Origin: JBCCTX01 sp964468435
Lineage (GTDB): Bacteria; Bacteroidota; Bacteroidia; J057
NCBI GenBank assembly: GCA_964468435.1
Contig: CAYXVE010000012.1
Coordinates: 1 to 64,000, forward strand
Length of the DNA stretch: 64,000 bases
Reading direction: 5' to 3'
Shown here: piece by piece, positions 18,906-26,374 of the stretch
Position numbering within the stretch: the stretch's first letter is position 1
Layout of the letters: each line of letters begins with the position of its first letter
The notes under the pieces: generated by a model
Seen by the model: only the letters and a program-made list of their open reading frames with translations
Database searches by the model: none
Told to the model about the DNA's origin: nothing
Position numbers and translations under genes: made by a program

Positions 18906-19766
18906 TCATCGCGAACCAATATTGCCAAGCTCTATACCTTCTGAATACGCCACCTTGACACCAGCCTGTCCCAGTGCGGCTTTTACGTTTTTGGATGCTT
19001 CAAAATAGACTTCCCAGTAATCATCTGTCATTGCGTAAGGACGGACGGCTAACTTGATAGAATGGGTATCAAATTCTTCGATTCCAACGAATGGAGCAGG
19101 GTCTTTCAACACCTTAGTTGTCTGTTTTAAGGTTTCTTCTAAAAGTTGTTTTACTTTTTCAAAGTCTTCTTCATAAGGCATGGAGACATTCAGGTCTACT
19201 CTAAGATACTTCTGGTTTGTGAAATTGGTGATGATGTCACTGTTTGCTTTACTATTGGGAATGATGACGGTTTTATTGTCTAGTGTGATAATAATGGTAC
19301 TGAAAATTTGTATTTCCTTTACGTATCCCATCTCATCCTGAACTTCTATCAGATCTCCTACCTTATAGGGTTTAAATAAAAGCACTAGGATCCCTGCTGC
19401 AAAATTCTCCAGAGACCCTTGTAGCGCTATACCTACTGCAAAAGCAGCAGCACCCAGAAGGGCGACCATAGACGTCGTTTCAATCCCTACTGTACCTGCA
19501 ATGATGAAAGCGAGGATTACCTTTAGACCTATACTGATCAAAGAGATCAGAAAGGGACGAACATCTTCGCTCATTCCCGATTTTTCCAGGCCTTTGCTGA
19601 TGATCTTTACGAGTCTACTGAGAATGCGAAACCCCAGATAGAGGCCCAACAGGGCGATCAGAATTTTAGGTAAAAATTCCGTTGCATCAGCCAACACATT
19701 TCCGATACGATCTTGTAGGAATCTGGGATCTAAAAGCTGTTCAACGGTGGTAGAGTCATTTTCCAT
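18906..19766 (-). CDS. Small-conductance mechanosensitive channel, MscS family
   Basis: Inner-membrane tension-gated channel that releases osmolytes on hypo-osmotic shock. Three membrane helices: about 28-48, 68-92 and the pore helix at about 95-125 with the glycine/alanine-rich pattern MVALLGAAAFAVGIALQGSLENFAAG. The beta domain follows (KPYKVGDLIEVQDEMGYVKEI, IPNSKANSDIITN) and a C-terminal alpha/beta domain. An upstream ATG in frame would add 15 residues of unlikely composition; starting at MENDSTTVEQ gives 286 residues, the same as the E. coli channel, so that start is used. Confidence 0.93.
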   Translation of the reverse strand: MENDSTTVEQLLDPRFLQDRIGNVLADATEFLPKILIALLGLYLGFRILSRLVKIISKGLEKSGMSEDVRPFLISLISIGLKVILAFIIAGTVGIETTSMVALLGAAAFAVGIALQGSLENFAAGILVLLFKPYKVGDLIEVQDEMGYVKEIQIFSTIIITLDNKTVIIPNSKANSDIITNFTNQKYLRVDLNVSMPYEEDFEKVKQLLEETLKQTTKVLKDPAPFVGIEEFDTHSIKLAVRPYAMTDDYWEVYFEASKNVKAALGQAGVKVAYSEGIELGNIGSR

Positions 19767-19920
19767 AAAATGTGCTTCGAAATGAATACAGGAATACCAA
19801 CACACATTCACCCCACTTCAGAAAAGTATTAATATTGTACGAAGTTAGGGAAAATTGTGATGTACTGGTATGAGATCTGAAAAGTATTTATGTAAGGGGG
19901 ATATGGATTTTAGAAAATGC

Positions 19921-20160
19921 TTAATCTGATGAAGAATTTCTCAGCAATGACATTACCACTTCGATGATATCCTGGTAAGATTCTCCCGATCCACAGGATT
20001 TTCCATAGATTCTTATTCCGATTAGGTTATTAATAATAAATTTTGAAAGGGTATGAGGTGGGAATTCACGGCTAACACTACCATCTCTCTGCCCTGCTGC
20101 AACCAGTTCCTGAAGGGTATTTTTCATACCTTTTTGGGCAGCTAGCTGATTACAGATCAT
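19921..20160 (-). pseudogene. C-terminal remnant of a TetR/AcrR-family regulator
   Basis: 79 codons resembling the ligand-binding half of TetR proteins (LQELVAAGQRDGSV, HTLSKFIINNLIGIRIYGKS, YQDIIEVVMSLL). The helix-turn-helix half is missing, and an in-frame TGA lies just upstream of the ATG, leaving only about 50 bases before the next gene. It therefore looks like a truncated regulator, probably non-functional for DNA binding. A stand-alone role as a ligand-binding or dominant-negative protein cannot be excluded. Confidence 0.55.
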
Positions 20161-20211
20161 ACTGAATCAGTAATAATACACAAAAATATCAAACATAAGT
20201 TATGAGATCCA

Positions 20212-20943
20212 TTACAAATCTTGCAATTGCTTCAGAATCTTCCTGGCCCGTTCTCGGTATACCTTACTTTGAAGCAGGGTATTCAGCTCTGGTTGAGCTT
20301 TTTCTACATCTTCATTCCGAATGTGTATAAGGGCAGAATACCATCTCGCATCATAAAAATAAGGGTGATTGGTGTTGGCGATTTCCGAAAATGTCGACAG
20401 AGCAGCTAACATATCTGTTTGTTCCAGCAGAGTGATACCGAGTAACAACCTTGCCTGAGGGAATGCAGATGGTTTATCCAGGTTAAGGTACTGAGTGATA
20501 TATGATTCGGCTTCCGACCATTGTTTTTGTTGGTAAGCCTGAACTCCCAGGCTCCAGAGGGAGTCTCCCTGAATGTTGGCATCTCTAACCTGAGAAATGG
20601 CCGGGACGGAGTAATTCATGGCATACAATTCTTGTGGAGAGGGTTGTTTGTTGAGTAGAAAATAAAGTGCAATACCCAGGACAAGCACAATAGCAATTCC
20701 AGCTGCTATACGATAGAAGAGGAAACTATTCGCAGGACGTTGTGAGTTCTCAGCCAGATCACGAGGGGTATCAAAGTATTTCCTGGCGGTTTCCCTGAGG
20801 ACGAAGCGCGTTTGTAGTTCCAGCTTCAGTGTCTCCATAAGCTCAGGATCATTTTGACAGTCCTTTTCAAATGCTTCCTGTGAAGAGGTATCCAATTCTC
20901 CCTTTAAGTACTGTAAAATTCTAGCTTGCTGATCCGTGTTCAT
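20212..20943 (-). CDS. Membrane-anchored TPR protein, probable anti-sigma partner
   Basis: The ATG for MNTDQQARILQYLKGELD is preferred; a longer frame runs 27 codons back into the sigma gene. From that start (243 residues): a cytoplasmic N-terminal segment (1-75) with the ILQYLKGEL ... FEKDCQNDPEL pattern of anti-sigma-like zinc-finger-less domains, one membrane helix (about 76-97), and a periplasmic C-terminal TPR-like region (about 120-243: LWSLGVQAYQQKQWSEAE, ARLLLGITLLEQTDM). It overlaps the end of the sigma gene by 23 bases, so the two are translationally coupled. An anti-sigma role is inferred from position and topology. Confidence 0.8.
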   Translation of the reverse strand: MNTDQQARILQYLKGELDTSSQEAFEKDCQNDPELMETLKLELQTRFVLRETARKYFDTPRDLAENSQRPANSFLFYRIAAGIAIVLVLGIALYFLLNKQPSPQELYAMNYSVPAISQVRDANIQGDSLWSLGVQAYQQKQWSEAESYITQYLNLDKPSAFPQARLLLGITLLEQTDMLAALSTFSEIANTNHPYFYDARWYSALIHIRNEDVEKAQPELNTLLQSKVYRERARKILKQLQDL

Positions 20944-21535
20944 TTTTTTTGGCAATTTTTTTTCTGAGTGTTTCCATACAACGGTACTTGGCCTGACTGG
21001 CACTTTGTCCATTCTTGTAGCCATTTCTACTGGCAGCTTCCTCCGGTGAGAATCCCCAATAATCTATATCCATGATAAGGGATTTGCAGGGGGGATTTAA
21101 CTCATCCATACAATGTACAATCCCCTCGAATGCTTCTTTCTCCAATACCTGCTGTAAAAAATCTCTTGCTCCTACAGGTAAATCTGGGGTAATCTGTTCC
21201 AGTTGTTTTTCCCATTCACTTCTATTGTTCGTAATCTTTCTCATCTGATCAACACATTTATTGGAAAAAATCTGATAAAATAATGTGCTGATACTTCCTT
21301 TGTCCGGATCAAAGGTTTGGTGAATAATTTTTTTGATCAGTGCATCCAGGGCGTCATTGTAAGCATCCTGCAGATCTTCCTCAGAAAGCGAAGGATAACG
21401 GCCTTTTGCTTTACCTATAAAGCCTTTAAATCGCTGATGTAAATACGAGGCAGTTTTTTCAAACTCACCCGGTGATGAATGCAATCGGTCTATAATCCTT
21501 TCATCACTCAGTACGGGTTTCAGCGAATATGTCAT
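20921..21535 (-). CDS. Sigma-70 family factor coupled to a TPR membrane protein
   Basis: ECF-like sigma factor, 204 residues from the ATG at MTYSLKP. An upstream in-frame ATG would add 38 hydrophobic residues overlapping the divergent gene's start, which is unlikely. Region 2 covers about 30-105 (LHQRFKGFIGKAKGRYPSLS, LQDAYNDALDALI, STLFYQIFSNKCVDQMRK) and region 4 about 145-195 (ELNPPCKSLIMDIDYWGFS, EEAASRNGYKNGQSASQAKY). It is transcribed away from the TPR-CHAT gene, with start codons about 90 bases apart. A regulator of this locus is the natural inference. Confidence 0.87.
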   Translation of the reverse strand: MTYSLKPVLSDERIIDRLHSSPGEFEKTASYLHQRFKGFIGKAKGRYPSLSEEDLQDAYNDALDALIKKIIHQTFDPDKGSISTLFYQIFSNKCVDQMRKITNNRSEWEKQLEQITPDLPVGARDFLQQVLEKEAFEGIVHCMDELNPPCKSLIMDIDYWGFSPEEAASRNGYKNGQSASQAKYRCMETLRKKIAKKNEHGSAS

Positions 21536-21623
21536 AATAAAGTGAAATATTGGTAAACTAAGATAGGAAAGAAATAGTAATTTGAATATACGTTGAATAT
21601 TAGAGTCTAATGCAATAGTAAAA

Positions 21624-24600
21624 ATGAAATATACCCTAACAACGCTCATTTTATTTTCTAGTGTTCTTCAGGTAAGAATCTCAGCTCAGAATCAAGATCA
21701 GGAAATGATATTTCAGTGGCTGGGAGAAGCCTATCAATATCAGGACTCCGGAAAATATGACAGTGCTATATACTTCATGGGACTTGCTGCTAGGTCCTTG
21801 GAAGAATCGGTAAGTGAACAGGTAGATATTACAAACGCTGAGTTCCTAATGAATTTGCAATATGAACTAAGCAAACTTTACATTTACCAGAACGATTATA
21901 CTTTAGCTGATTCGATCCTGCAGATAGTTATTACCACCCTGGACTGGGAGCAGCGAAGGGACACCCTTTACGGTGAAGTTCTGCATAACCTGGGTATGCT
22001 CAATATGGGTCGTGGCACCTATGATCAAGCAAGATACTATCTCGATAGGGCTTTGCAAATCAAAGCGGAACAATATGGGGAAATACATGCCTCTGTTGCC
22101 AATACCTATAACGCTCTAGGGAACCTTGTGTCGGATCAGGGAAATTTTGAAAAGGCCAGAGAATACTATAAACGCACCCTAGAGATCAGGAAACAAGTAC
22201 TTCCTGAAGATCACATGCATATAGCAGATACATACCAGAATCTAGGTATTCTTGAGTATTCCGAAGGAGATTATGACAAAGCCATTGAATTTATGATGAA
22301 AGGCTTTGAGATCGAAAAGCGAATTTTACCACCCAAACATCCTAATCTGGCCAGTACATACAACAATTTGGGTGTCATGTATGACCTCAAGGGAGATTTT
22401 GAGCGTGCACTGGAATTCTATCAGAATGCACTTGATATTCGTAGAGAAATTTTTGGAGAGCAGCATCCCCTTGTTGCAGAGTCCTATCTGAATATAGGAG
22501 TTGTGAGACAGGAACATGGCGACTTGAGAGAAGCGCTCGATAATTATATCAAAGCCCTGTATATTTTCAGAAACTCAACGGATATTCCCATAAGTTATGA
22601 ATTGGCGAGTACGCTGGAAAATATAGGGAGTGTATATGCCCAGCAACAAAAATACGAGGAGGCAATCAACTATCACCAGCAGTCCATGGAAATGAATGTG
22701 AGTCTGTTTGGTGAAACACATCCCGATGTTGCAGAGAATCTGTTTAACCTGGCGCAGTCTCTGATACCATCTGGAGATTACCGACAAGCGCGCATCTATC
22801 TTGAAAGAGCTGAAAACATCAATCGCCAGATGCGGCCAGGCCATCCAGATCGCGCTTTGGTTTATGCTGCTTTTGGAGAATTGTATGCTTTAGAACAAAG
22901 TTTTGATCAAGCTATCAGTTCGTATAATCAGGCCATAGATATCCTTACTTCAACGCTTCCAGAAAAGCACCCGCTCATCGCCAAAATACTCAATGAGAAG
23001 GCTAAGGTCTATGTTCAGCAGGCTGACACTCAGCGTGCTATCAATACCTATCACAAAGCTATAGTGTCCAATCTCAAGGATTTTGATGGTGAGCAGGTCA
23101 TGTCAGTACCACCTGTTCATCTGATACCTGTAGGCAAGCCCGAATATCTGGAGTCTCTCCACCAAAAAGCATTGCTGCTCTACGCTTCCAGAGAAACTGC
23201 TGAGCAGGCATTATCATGTGCAGTTCAGACATGGGAGACTGCCTTCCAGATTCTGGATAACTTGCAAGCTGATTATTCATATAGAGAGTCCAAACTGGAT
23301 CTGAGCAGGAAAGCTCGTGAGGTGTATGAAGCTGCTATGCAGGCCAATATTGCTTTGTACAAACAGACTTCGAATCCAGCACATCTCAGTAGTTCTTTCC
23401 GTATAGCAGAACGAGCACAGTCTGCCTTACTACATGAATGGATACGGGATGTACAGGCAAGACAGCAATCAGGTATCCCCGAAAAATTATTGAAAGAGGA
23501 AAACCAGCTTAGGATTGATATTAGTTTTTATGAAAAACAATTATACGAATTACAAAGTCAGGCCCATACAGACTCTCTGAAGCTCTTAGCATTCAGAGCA
23601 AGACTGTTTGATGCCCGCGAAATCAAAGATTCACTCATTTCAGTAATAGAAAAGCGTTATCCCGAATATTTTGAAATGAAATATCAACGCAATACAGTCG
23701 ACGTAACGGACCTCCAGCAAACGCTCCAATCAGATGAAATGATTATTAGGTATTTTATGACACCCGGATTCCTCTATACTTTTACCATCTCTCAAGATCA
23801 ATTTGACTATCACAAAGCGCCTGTTGATAGTACATTCATCATGAAGATCATTCGTTTATATAAATCATTTCAAGACTACAACTGGGACGAATCTAACTGG
23901 GATCAACAACTAAGTGAATATGCTCGGAATGCCTACTCATTGTATCGTACACTGCTGGAGCCTTCCTTGGAAATGCAGCCCCAAAAACTACGAATTATTC
24001 CTGATGGAATTTTAGGGTTTATCCCATTTGAAGCTTTGATATCAAAGCCCATACAAAATCCCGGGAATTACAATGTGATGCCATTCATCATTAAGGAATA
24101 TGAAGTTTCCTATGCTTATTCTGCACAGCTATTGATTGATGTTTCCGGCAAGGCCGGAACAAAGAAGCACAGCTTTATGGGATTTGCTCCGGATTATGGC
24201 AAAGATGCTATGCAATTGGCAGCTCTCCGGGCAGATCGCAGAATGGATTCTACCCGTTTTAATACGCTTAGTCTACTTACCTACAACAAACCCGAGGTAG
24301 AAGAGCTATCTTCCATGATGGGGGGGAAAGCATATTTGGGAACGGAGGCTAGTGAGGAAATATTTAAGCAGGTAGCGACACGTGCGGGTATCATACATAT
24401 GGCTATGCATACGCTCCTTGACGACCGGAATCCCTTGTATTCAGGACTTGTATTTTCTCAGGATAAAGATACTTCTCATGAAGATAACTTTTTACACACA
24501 TATGAGCTGTTTAATATGGATCTGGAAGCAGATCTTGTTGTATTGTCTGCCTGTAACTCAGGTATTGGAGAATCCCAGCTAGGAGAGGGTATGCTTAGCC

Positions 24601-24929
24601 TTGCACGTGCATTTAGATATGCAGGATGTCCCAATCTGGTCATGACGCTCTGGCAAACAGACGACAGAGCTGCTTATCACATGATGAAGGCTTTTTATGA
24701 TCAGTTAAGACAGGGGCTTCCCTATGCTGAAGCACTCCGGGAGGCCAAAATAGACTACTTAAGTAATCACGATCAGGTACATCCCTTTTATTGGGCCAAC
24801 TTTATCTATATGGGAGAAATCAAGGCATTACCCGATAGCTCTCAATGGTGGATATATGGCCTGCTGGGACTTATTTTGGTAGGATCAATTGTAAGGATGA
24901 TTTCTGTTAGAAAAAAAGTGAATAAGTGA
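21624..24929 (+). CDS. TPR-CHAT protein (caspase-like protease) with signal peptide and C-terminal membrane helix
   Basis: 1101 residues. A signal peptide (1-22, ending ISAQ) puts the bulk outside the cytoplasm. Residues about 95-490 are tandem 42-residue TPRs of the kinesin-light-chain type (SVANTYNALGNLVSDQGNFEKA and similar), then a helical linker, then a CHAT domain (about 780-1060). The caspase-like pair is intact: His929 (in HMAMH) and Cys977 (in LSACNSG), with the family GEGMLSLARAFRYAG and TLWQTDD segments after it. A membrane helix (about 1074-1093) and a basic tail end the protein. It is divergent from the sigma/TPR pair. Cleavage target unknown; a regulator or the secreted neighbour are candidates. 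Confidence 0.92.
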   Translation: MKYTLTTLILFSSVLQVRISAQNQDQEMIFQWLGEAYQYQDSGKYDSAIYFMGLAARSLEESVSEQVDITNAEFLMNLQYELSKLYIYQNDYTLADSILQIVITTLDWEQRRDTLYGEVLHNLGMLNMGRGTYDQARYYLDRALQIKAEQYGEIHASVANTYNALGNLVSDQGNFEKAREYYKRTLEIRKQVLPEDHMHIADTYQNLGILEYSEGDYDKAIEFMMKGFEIEKRILPPKHPNLASTYNNLGVMYDLKGDFERALEFYQNALDIRREIFGEQHPLVAESYLNIGVVRQEHGDLREALDNYIKALYIFRNSTDIPISYELASTLENIGSVYAQQQKYEEAINYHQQSMEMNVSLFGETHPDVAENLFNLAQSLIPSGDYRQARIYLERAENINRQMRPGHPDRALVYAAFGELYALEQSFDQAISSYNQAIDILTSTLPEKHPLIAKILNEKAKVYVQQADTQRAINTYHKAIVSNLKDFDGEQVMSVPPVHLIPVGKPEYLESLHQKALLLYASRETAEQALSCAVQTWETAFQILDNLQADYSYRESKLDLSRKAREVYEAAMQANIALYKQTSNPAHLSSSFRIAERAQSALLHEWIRDVQARQQSGIPEKLLKEENQLRIDISFYEKQLYELQSQAHTDSLKLLAFRARLFDAREIKDSLISVIEKRYPEYFEMKYQRNTVDVTDLQQTLQSDEMIIRYFMTPGFLYTFTISQDQFDYHKAPVDSTFIMKIIRLYKSFQDYNWDESNWDQQLSEYARNAYSLYRTLLEPSLEMQPQKLRIIPDGILGFIPFEALISKPIQNPGNYNVMPFIIKEYEVSYAYSAQLLIDVSGKAGTKKHSFMGFAPDYGKDAMQLAALRADRRMDSTRFNTLSLLTYNKPEVEELSSMMGGKAYLGTEASEEIFKQVATRAGIIHMAMHTLLDDRNPLYSGLVFSQDKDTSHEDNFLHTYELFNMDLEADLVVLSACNSGIGESQLGEGMLSLARAFRYAGCPNLVMTLWQTDDRAAYHMMKAFYDQLRQGLPYAEALREAKIDYLSNHDQVHPFYWANFIYMGEIKALPDSSQWWIYGLLGLILVGSIVRMISVRKKVNK

Positions 24930-25000
24930 GTGATAACGCTTCATGGTATGCGAAGTATGAAGGTGACAATAAAGTTAAACGAATTTAATACTTACATATC

Positions 25001-25825
25001 ATGAAAAACACACTCATTTTTTTCACTTCCGTCTTGTTGATGTTCTCTTGCCAGGTAGGTGCACAAAATAGCGATCCCTTTGTAGGAACATTTGTAGATC
25101 AGCAACAGTCCACTGCCCTTGTTCTTCAGACATCTGGTAATGGCTATGAAGGTGCCATTTCATCTGGAAATATATATTTCACCCTGACTGCTCAGCGAGT
25201 GGGACAGCAGCTCCAGGGACAGATTATCAGTGGGATAGGTACCAGCCTTCCCTGGTCAGCAACGATCAATGGAAATCAGCTCCAGATGAGCGCCTCAGGT
25301 GTAACTACAGTTTTCTATCGCATGAATACTCAAGGTCAGCCACAAGGTGGCAACGGTAGCAACACCGATTATCAAAACTACCAAAGAGGGGCTAGTAATC
25401 CCTACAATAATGGAAATACCGGAGTCGGCAATCAATTGAGTTCACGTGAGGCTCAAAAGATAGCAGGTTCGAGGCTTTACTGGTTCAGAAAGGCCAGTAT
25501 CCTGGCTACCGGTGGTGGAGCTTATGGTGAAATTGATTTTTGTCCCAATGGATTCTTTAAGGATTACACAGAGTCTTCTATAACAGTAGAAGGTGGGTCA
25601 AGGGACTACAACACCGGCAGAAATACTGCTTGGGCTAGTTCTGCCAGTTGGGAGCGCTCTTCAGGAAAATGGAGCATCACCAATGTACAGGGTCAGAGGG
25701 CACTGGTGCTACAATACAAAAATGGCAATACAGTTACTTATTATCTCAACAATGTTATGTCAGGATCATGGTATATTGGGAAAGTAAAATACGCTATGGA
25801 CTGGGGAAAAGGTCAATGTCAGTAA
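25001..25825 (+). CDS. Secreted hypothetical protein downstream of TPR-CHAT
   Basis: 274 residues. The N-terminus is an export signal; it could be cleaved after VGAQ or lipidated at the cysteine in MFSCQ. The first half (about 25-110) is a small beta domain (DPFVGTFVDQQQSTALVLQ, YEGAISSGNIYFTLTAQ, VGQQLQGQIISG); a Gln/Asn/Gly-rich linker (about 112-145) follows, then a C-terminal beta domain (about 150-274: IAGSRLYWFRKASILAT, YGEIDFCPNGFFKDYTES, GKWSITNVQGQRALVLQYKN). No family is recognised with certainty. It is 71 bases after the CHAT gene and closed by a strong terminator, so co-expression is likely. Confidence 0.75.
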   Translation: MKNTLIFFTSVLLMFSCQVGAQNSDPFVGTFVDQQQSTALVLQTSGNGYEGAISSGNIYFTLTAQRVGQQLQGQIISGIGTSLPWSATINGNQLQMSASGVTTVFYRMNTQGQPQGGNGSNTDYQNYQRGASNPYNNGNTGVGNQLSSREAQKIAGSRLYWFRKASILATGGGAYGEIDFCPNGFFKDYTESSITVEGGSRDYNTGRNTAWASSASWERSSGKWSITNVQGQRALVLQYKNGNTVTYYLNNVMSGSWYIGKVKYAMDWGKGQCQ

Positions 25826-25874
25826 ACTCCTGTTTATCATATTCCTTGTTTATTGTGTAGTAGTAATCCTGAAC

Positions 25875-25917
25875 GGAGGAAGTCTAAAAATAGACTTCCT
25901 CCAACTATTTTTTATTG
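25875..25917 (+). terminator. Strong Rho-independent terminator after the TPR-CHAT/secreted protein unit
   Basis: Perfect 12-bp stem GGAGGAAGTCTA / TAGACTTCCTCC (25875-25886 and 25891-25902) with an AAAA loop, followed by AACTATTTTTTATTG. It is 50 bases after the stop codon of the secreted protein and closes the plus-strand unit. Confidence 0.9.
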
Positions 25918-25988
25918 TTTTTCAAAATACTTCTCCCATTTATTTCACTAATCCCCCAGCCTACTGGCAGCCTCTCTTGTTCGATGCG

Positions 25989-26108
25989 CTACCCAGTTAA
26001 AGGGGATAGGATGGTTGGATGTTTCACACCTTTCTCAAGCCTACCCAATTAATGGATAATGGATAATTTTCAATGGATGTTTCGTACTTTTCTCGAGCCT
26101 GCCCCACT
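25989..26108. repeat. Three decayed direct repeats in intergenic DNA
   Basis: The core CTACCCAGTTAA at 25989, CTACCCAATTAA at 26041 and CTGCCCCACTTA at 26099 recur at 52- and 58-base spacing. Copies two and three are preceded by near-identical 25-base blocks starting TGGATGTTTC (26016 and 26074), each followed by a TTTCTCAAGC or TTTCTCGAGC segment. No coding potential is seen across them. They lie in the 528-base gene-free gap between the terminator and the first cytochrome gene. Confidence 0.7.
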
Positions 26109-26161
26109 TACATAGAATGTGCGTTTGGTCAAGTGGGGCAGAATTTCGTAACGAGAAATTC
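26099..26161. repeat. Double inverted-repeat element (REP-like)
   Basis: An 11-bp perfect inverted repeat CTGCCCCACTT / AAGTGGGGCAG (26099-26109 and 26131-26141, 21-base loop) is directly abutted by a second palindrome GAATTTC / GAAATTC (26141-26147 and 26155-26161, 7-base loop). Neither is followed by a T run, so these are not standard terminators. The layout resembles REP/BIME-type extragenic palindromes or a small non-autonomous element. Confidence 0.6.
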
Positions 26162-26226
26162 GAGGGGGCAATAATTCGGGGTATCAATAAAAAACCCATC
26201 ACGGGATCACTGGGCTGTGCTTATTT

Positions 26227-26325
26227 ATGCGTAAATATGTTGTATTGCTCATCTTATCTATATTCATAAATCTCATATTTAGAATGCTCCATGATTTGAA
26301 TAGAGCCAGAAAATCATTAATTTGA
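26227..26325 (+). other. Candidate hydrophobic micropeptide frame
   Basis: A 32-codon frame, MRKYVVLLILSIFINLIF followed by RMLHDLNRARKSLI, has a positively charged start, one hydrophobic span and a basic amphipathic end, like small membrane peptides. It begins 66 bases after the repeats and ends 50 bases before the first cytochrome gene. No clear ribosome binding site is seen; chance is a serious alternative. Confidence 0.2.
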
Positions 26326-26374
26326 TTTTCAATAGGGAATATCATTTGAGAAGGTGATCATTAGGACTACGCTT

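Noticed and set aside
25989..26108. CRISPR-like repetition
   Set aside because: Only three decayed copies, unequal spacing, no conserved spacer-like units and no cas genes in the window.
26186..26217. Possible terminator around CCCATCACGGGATCACTGGG
   Set aside because: Only 4 bp of outer pairing (CCCA/TGGG), and the A run would favour the minus strand, where no gene ends nearby.
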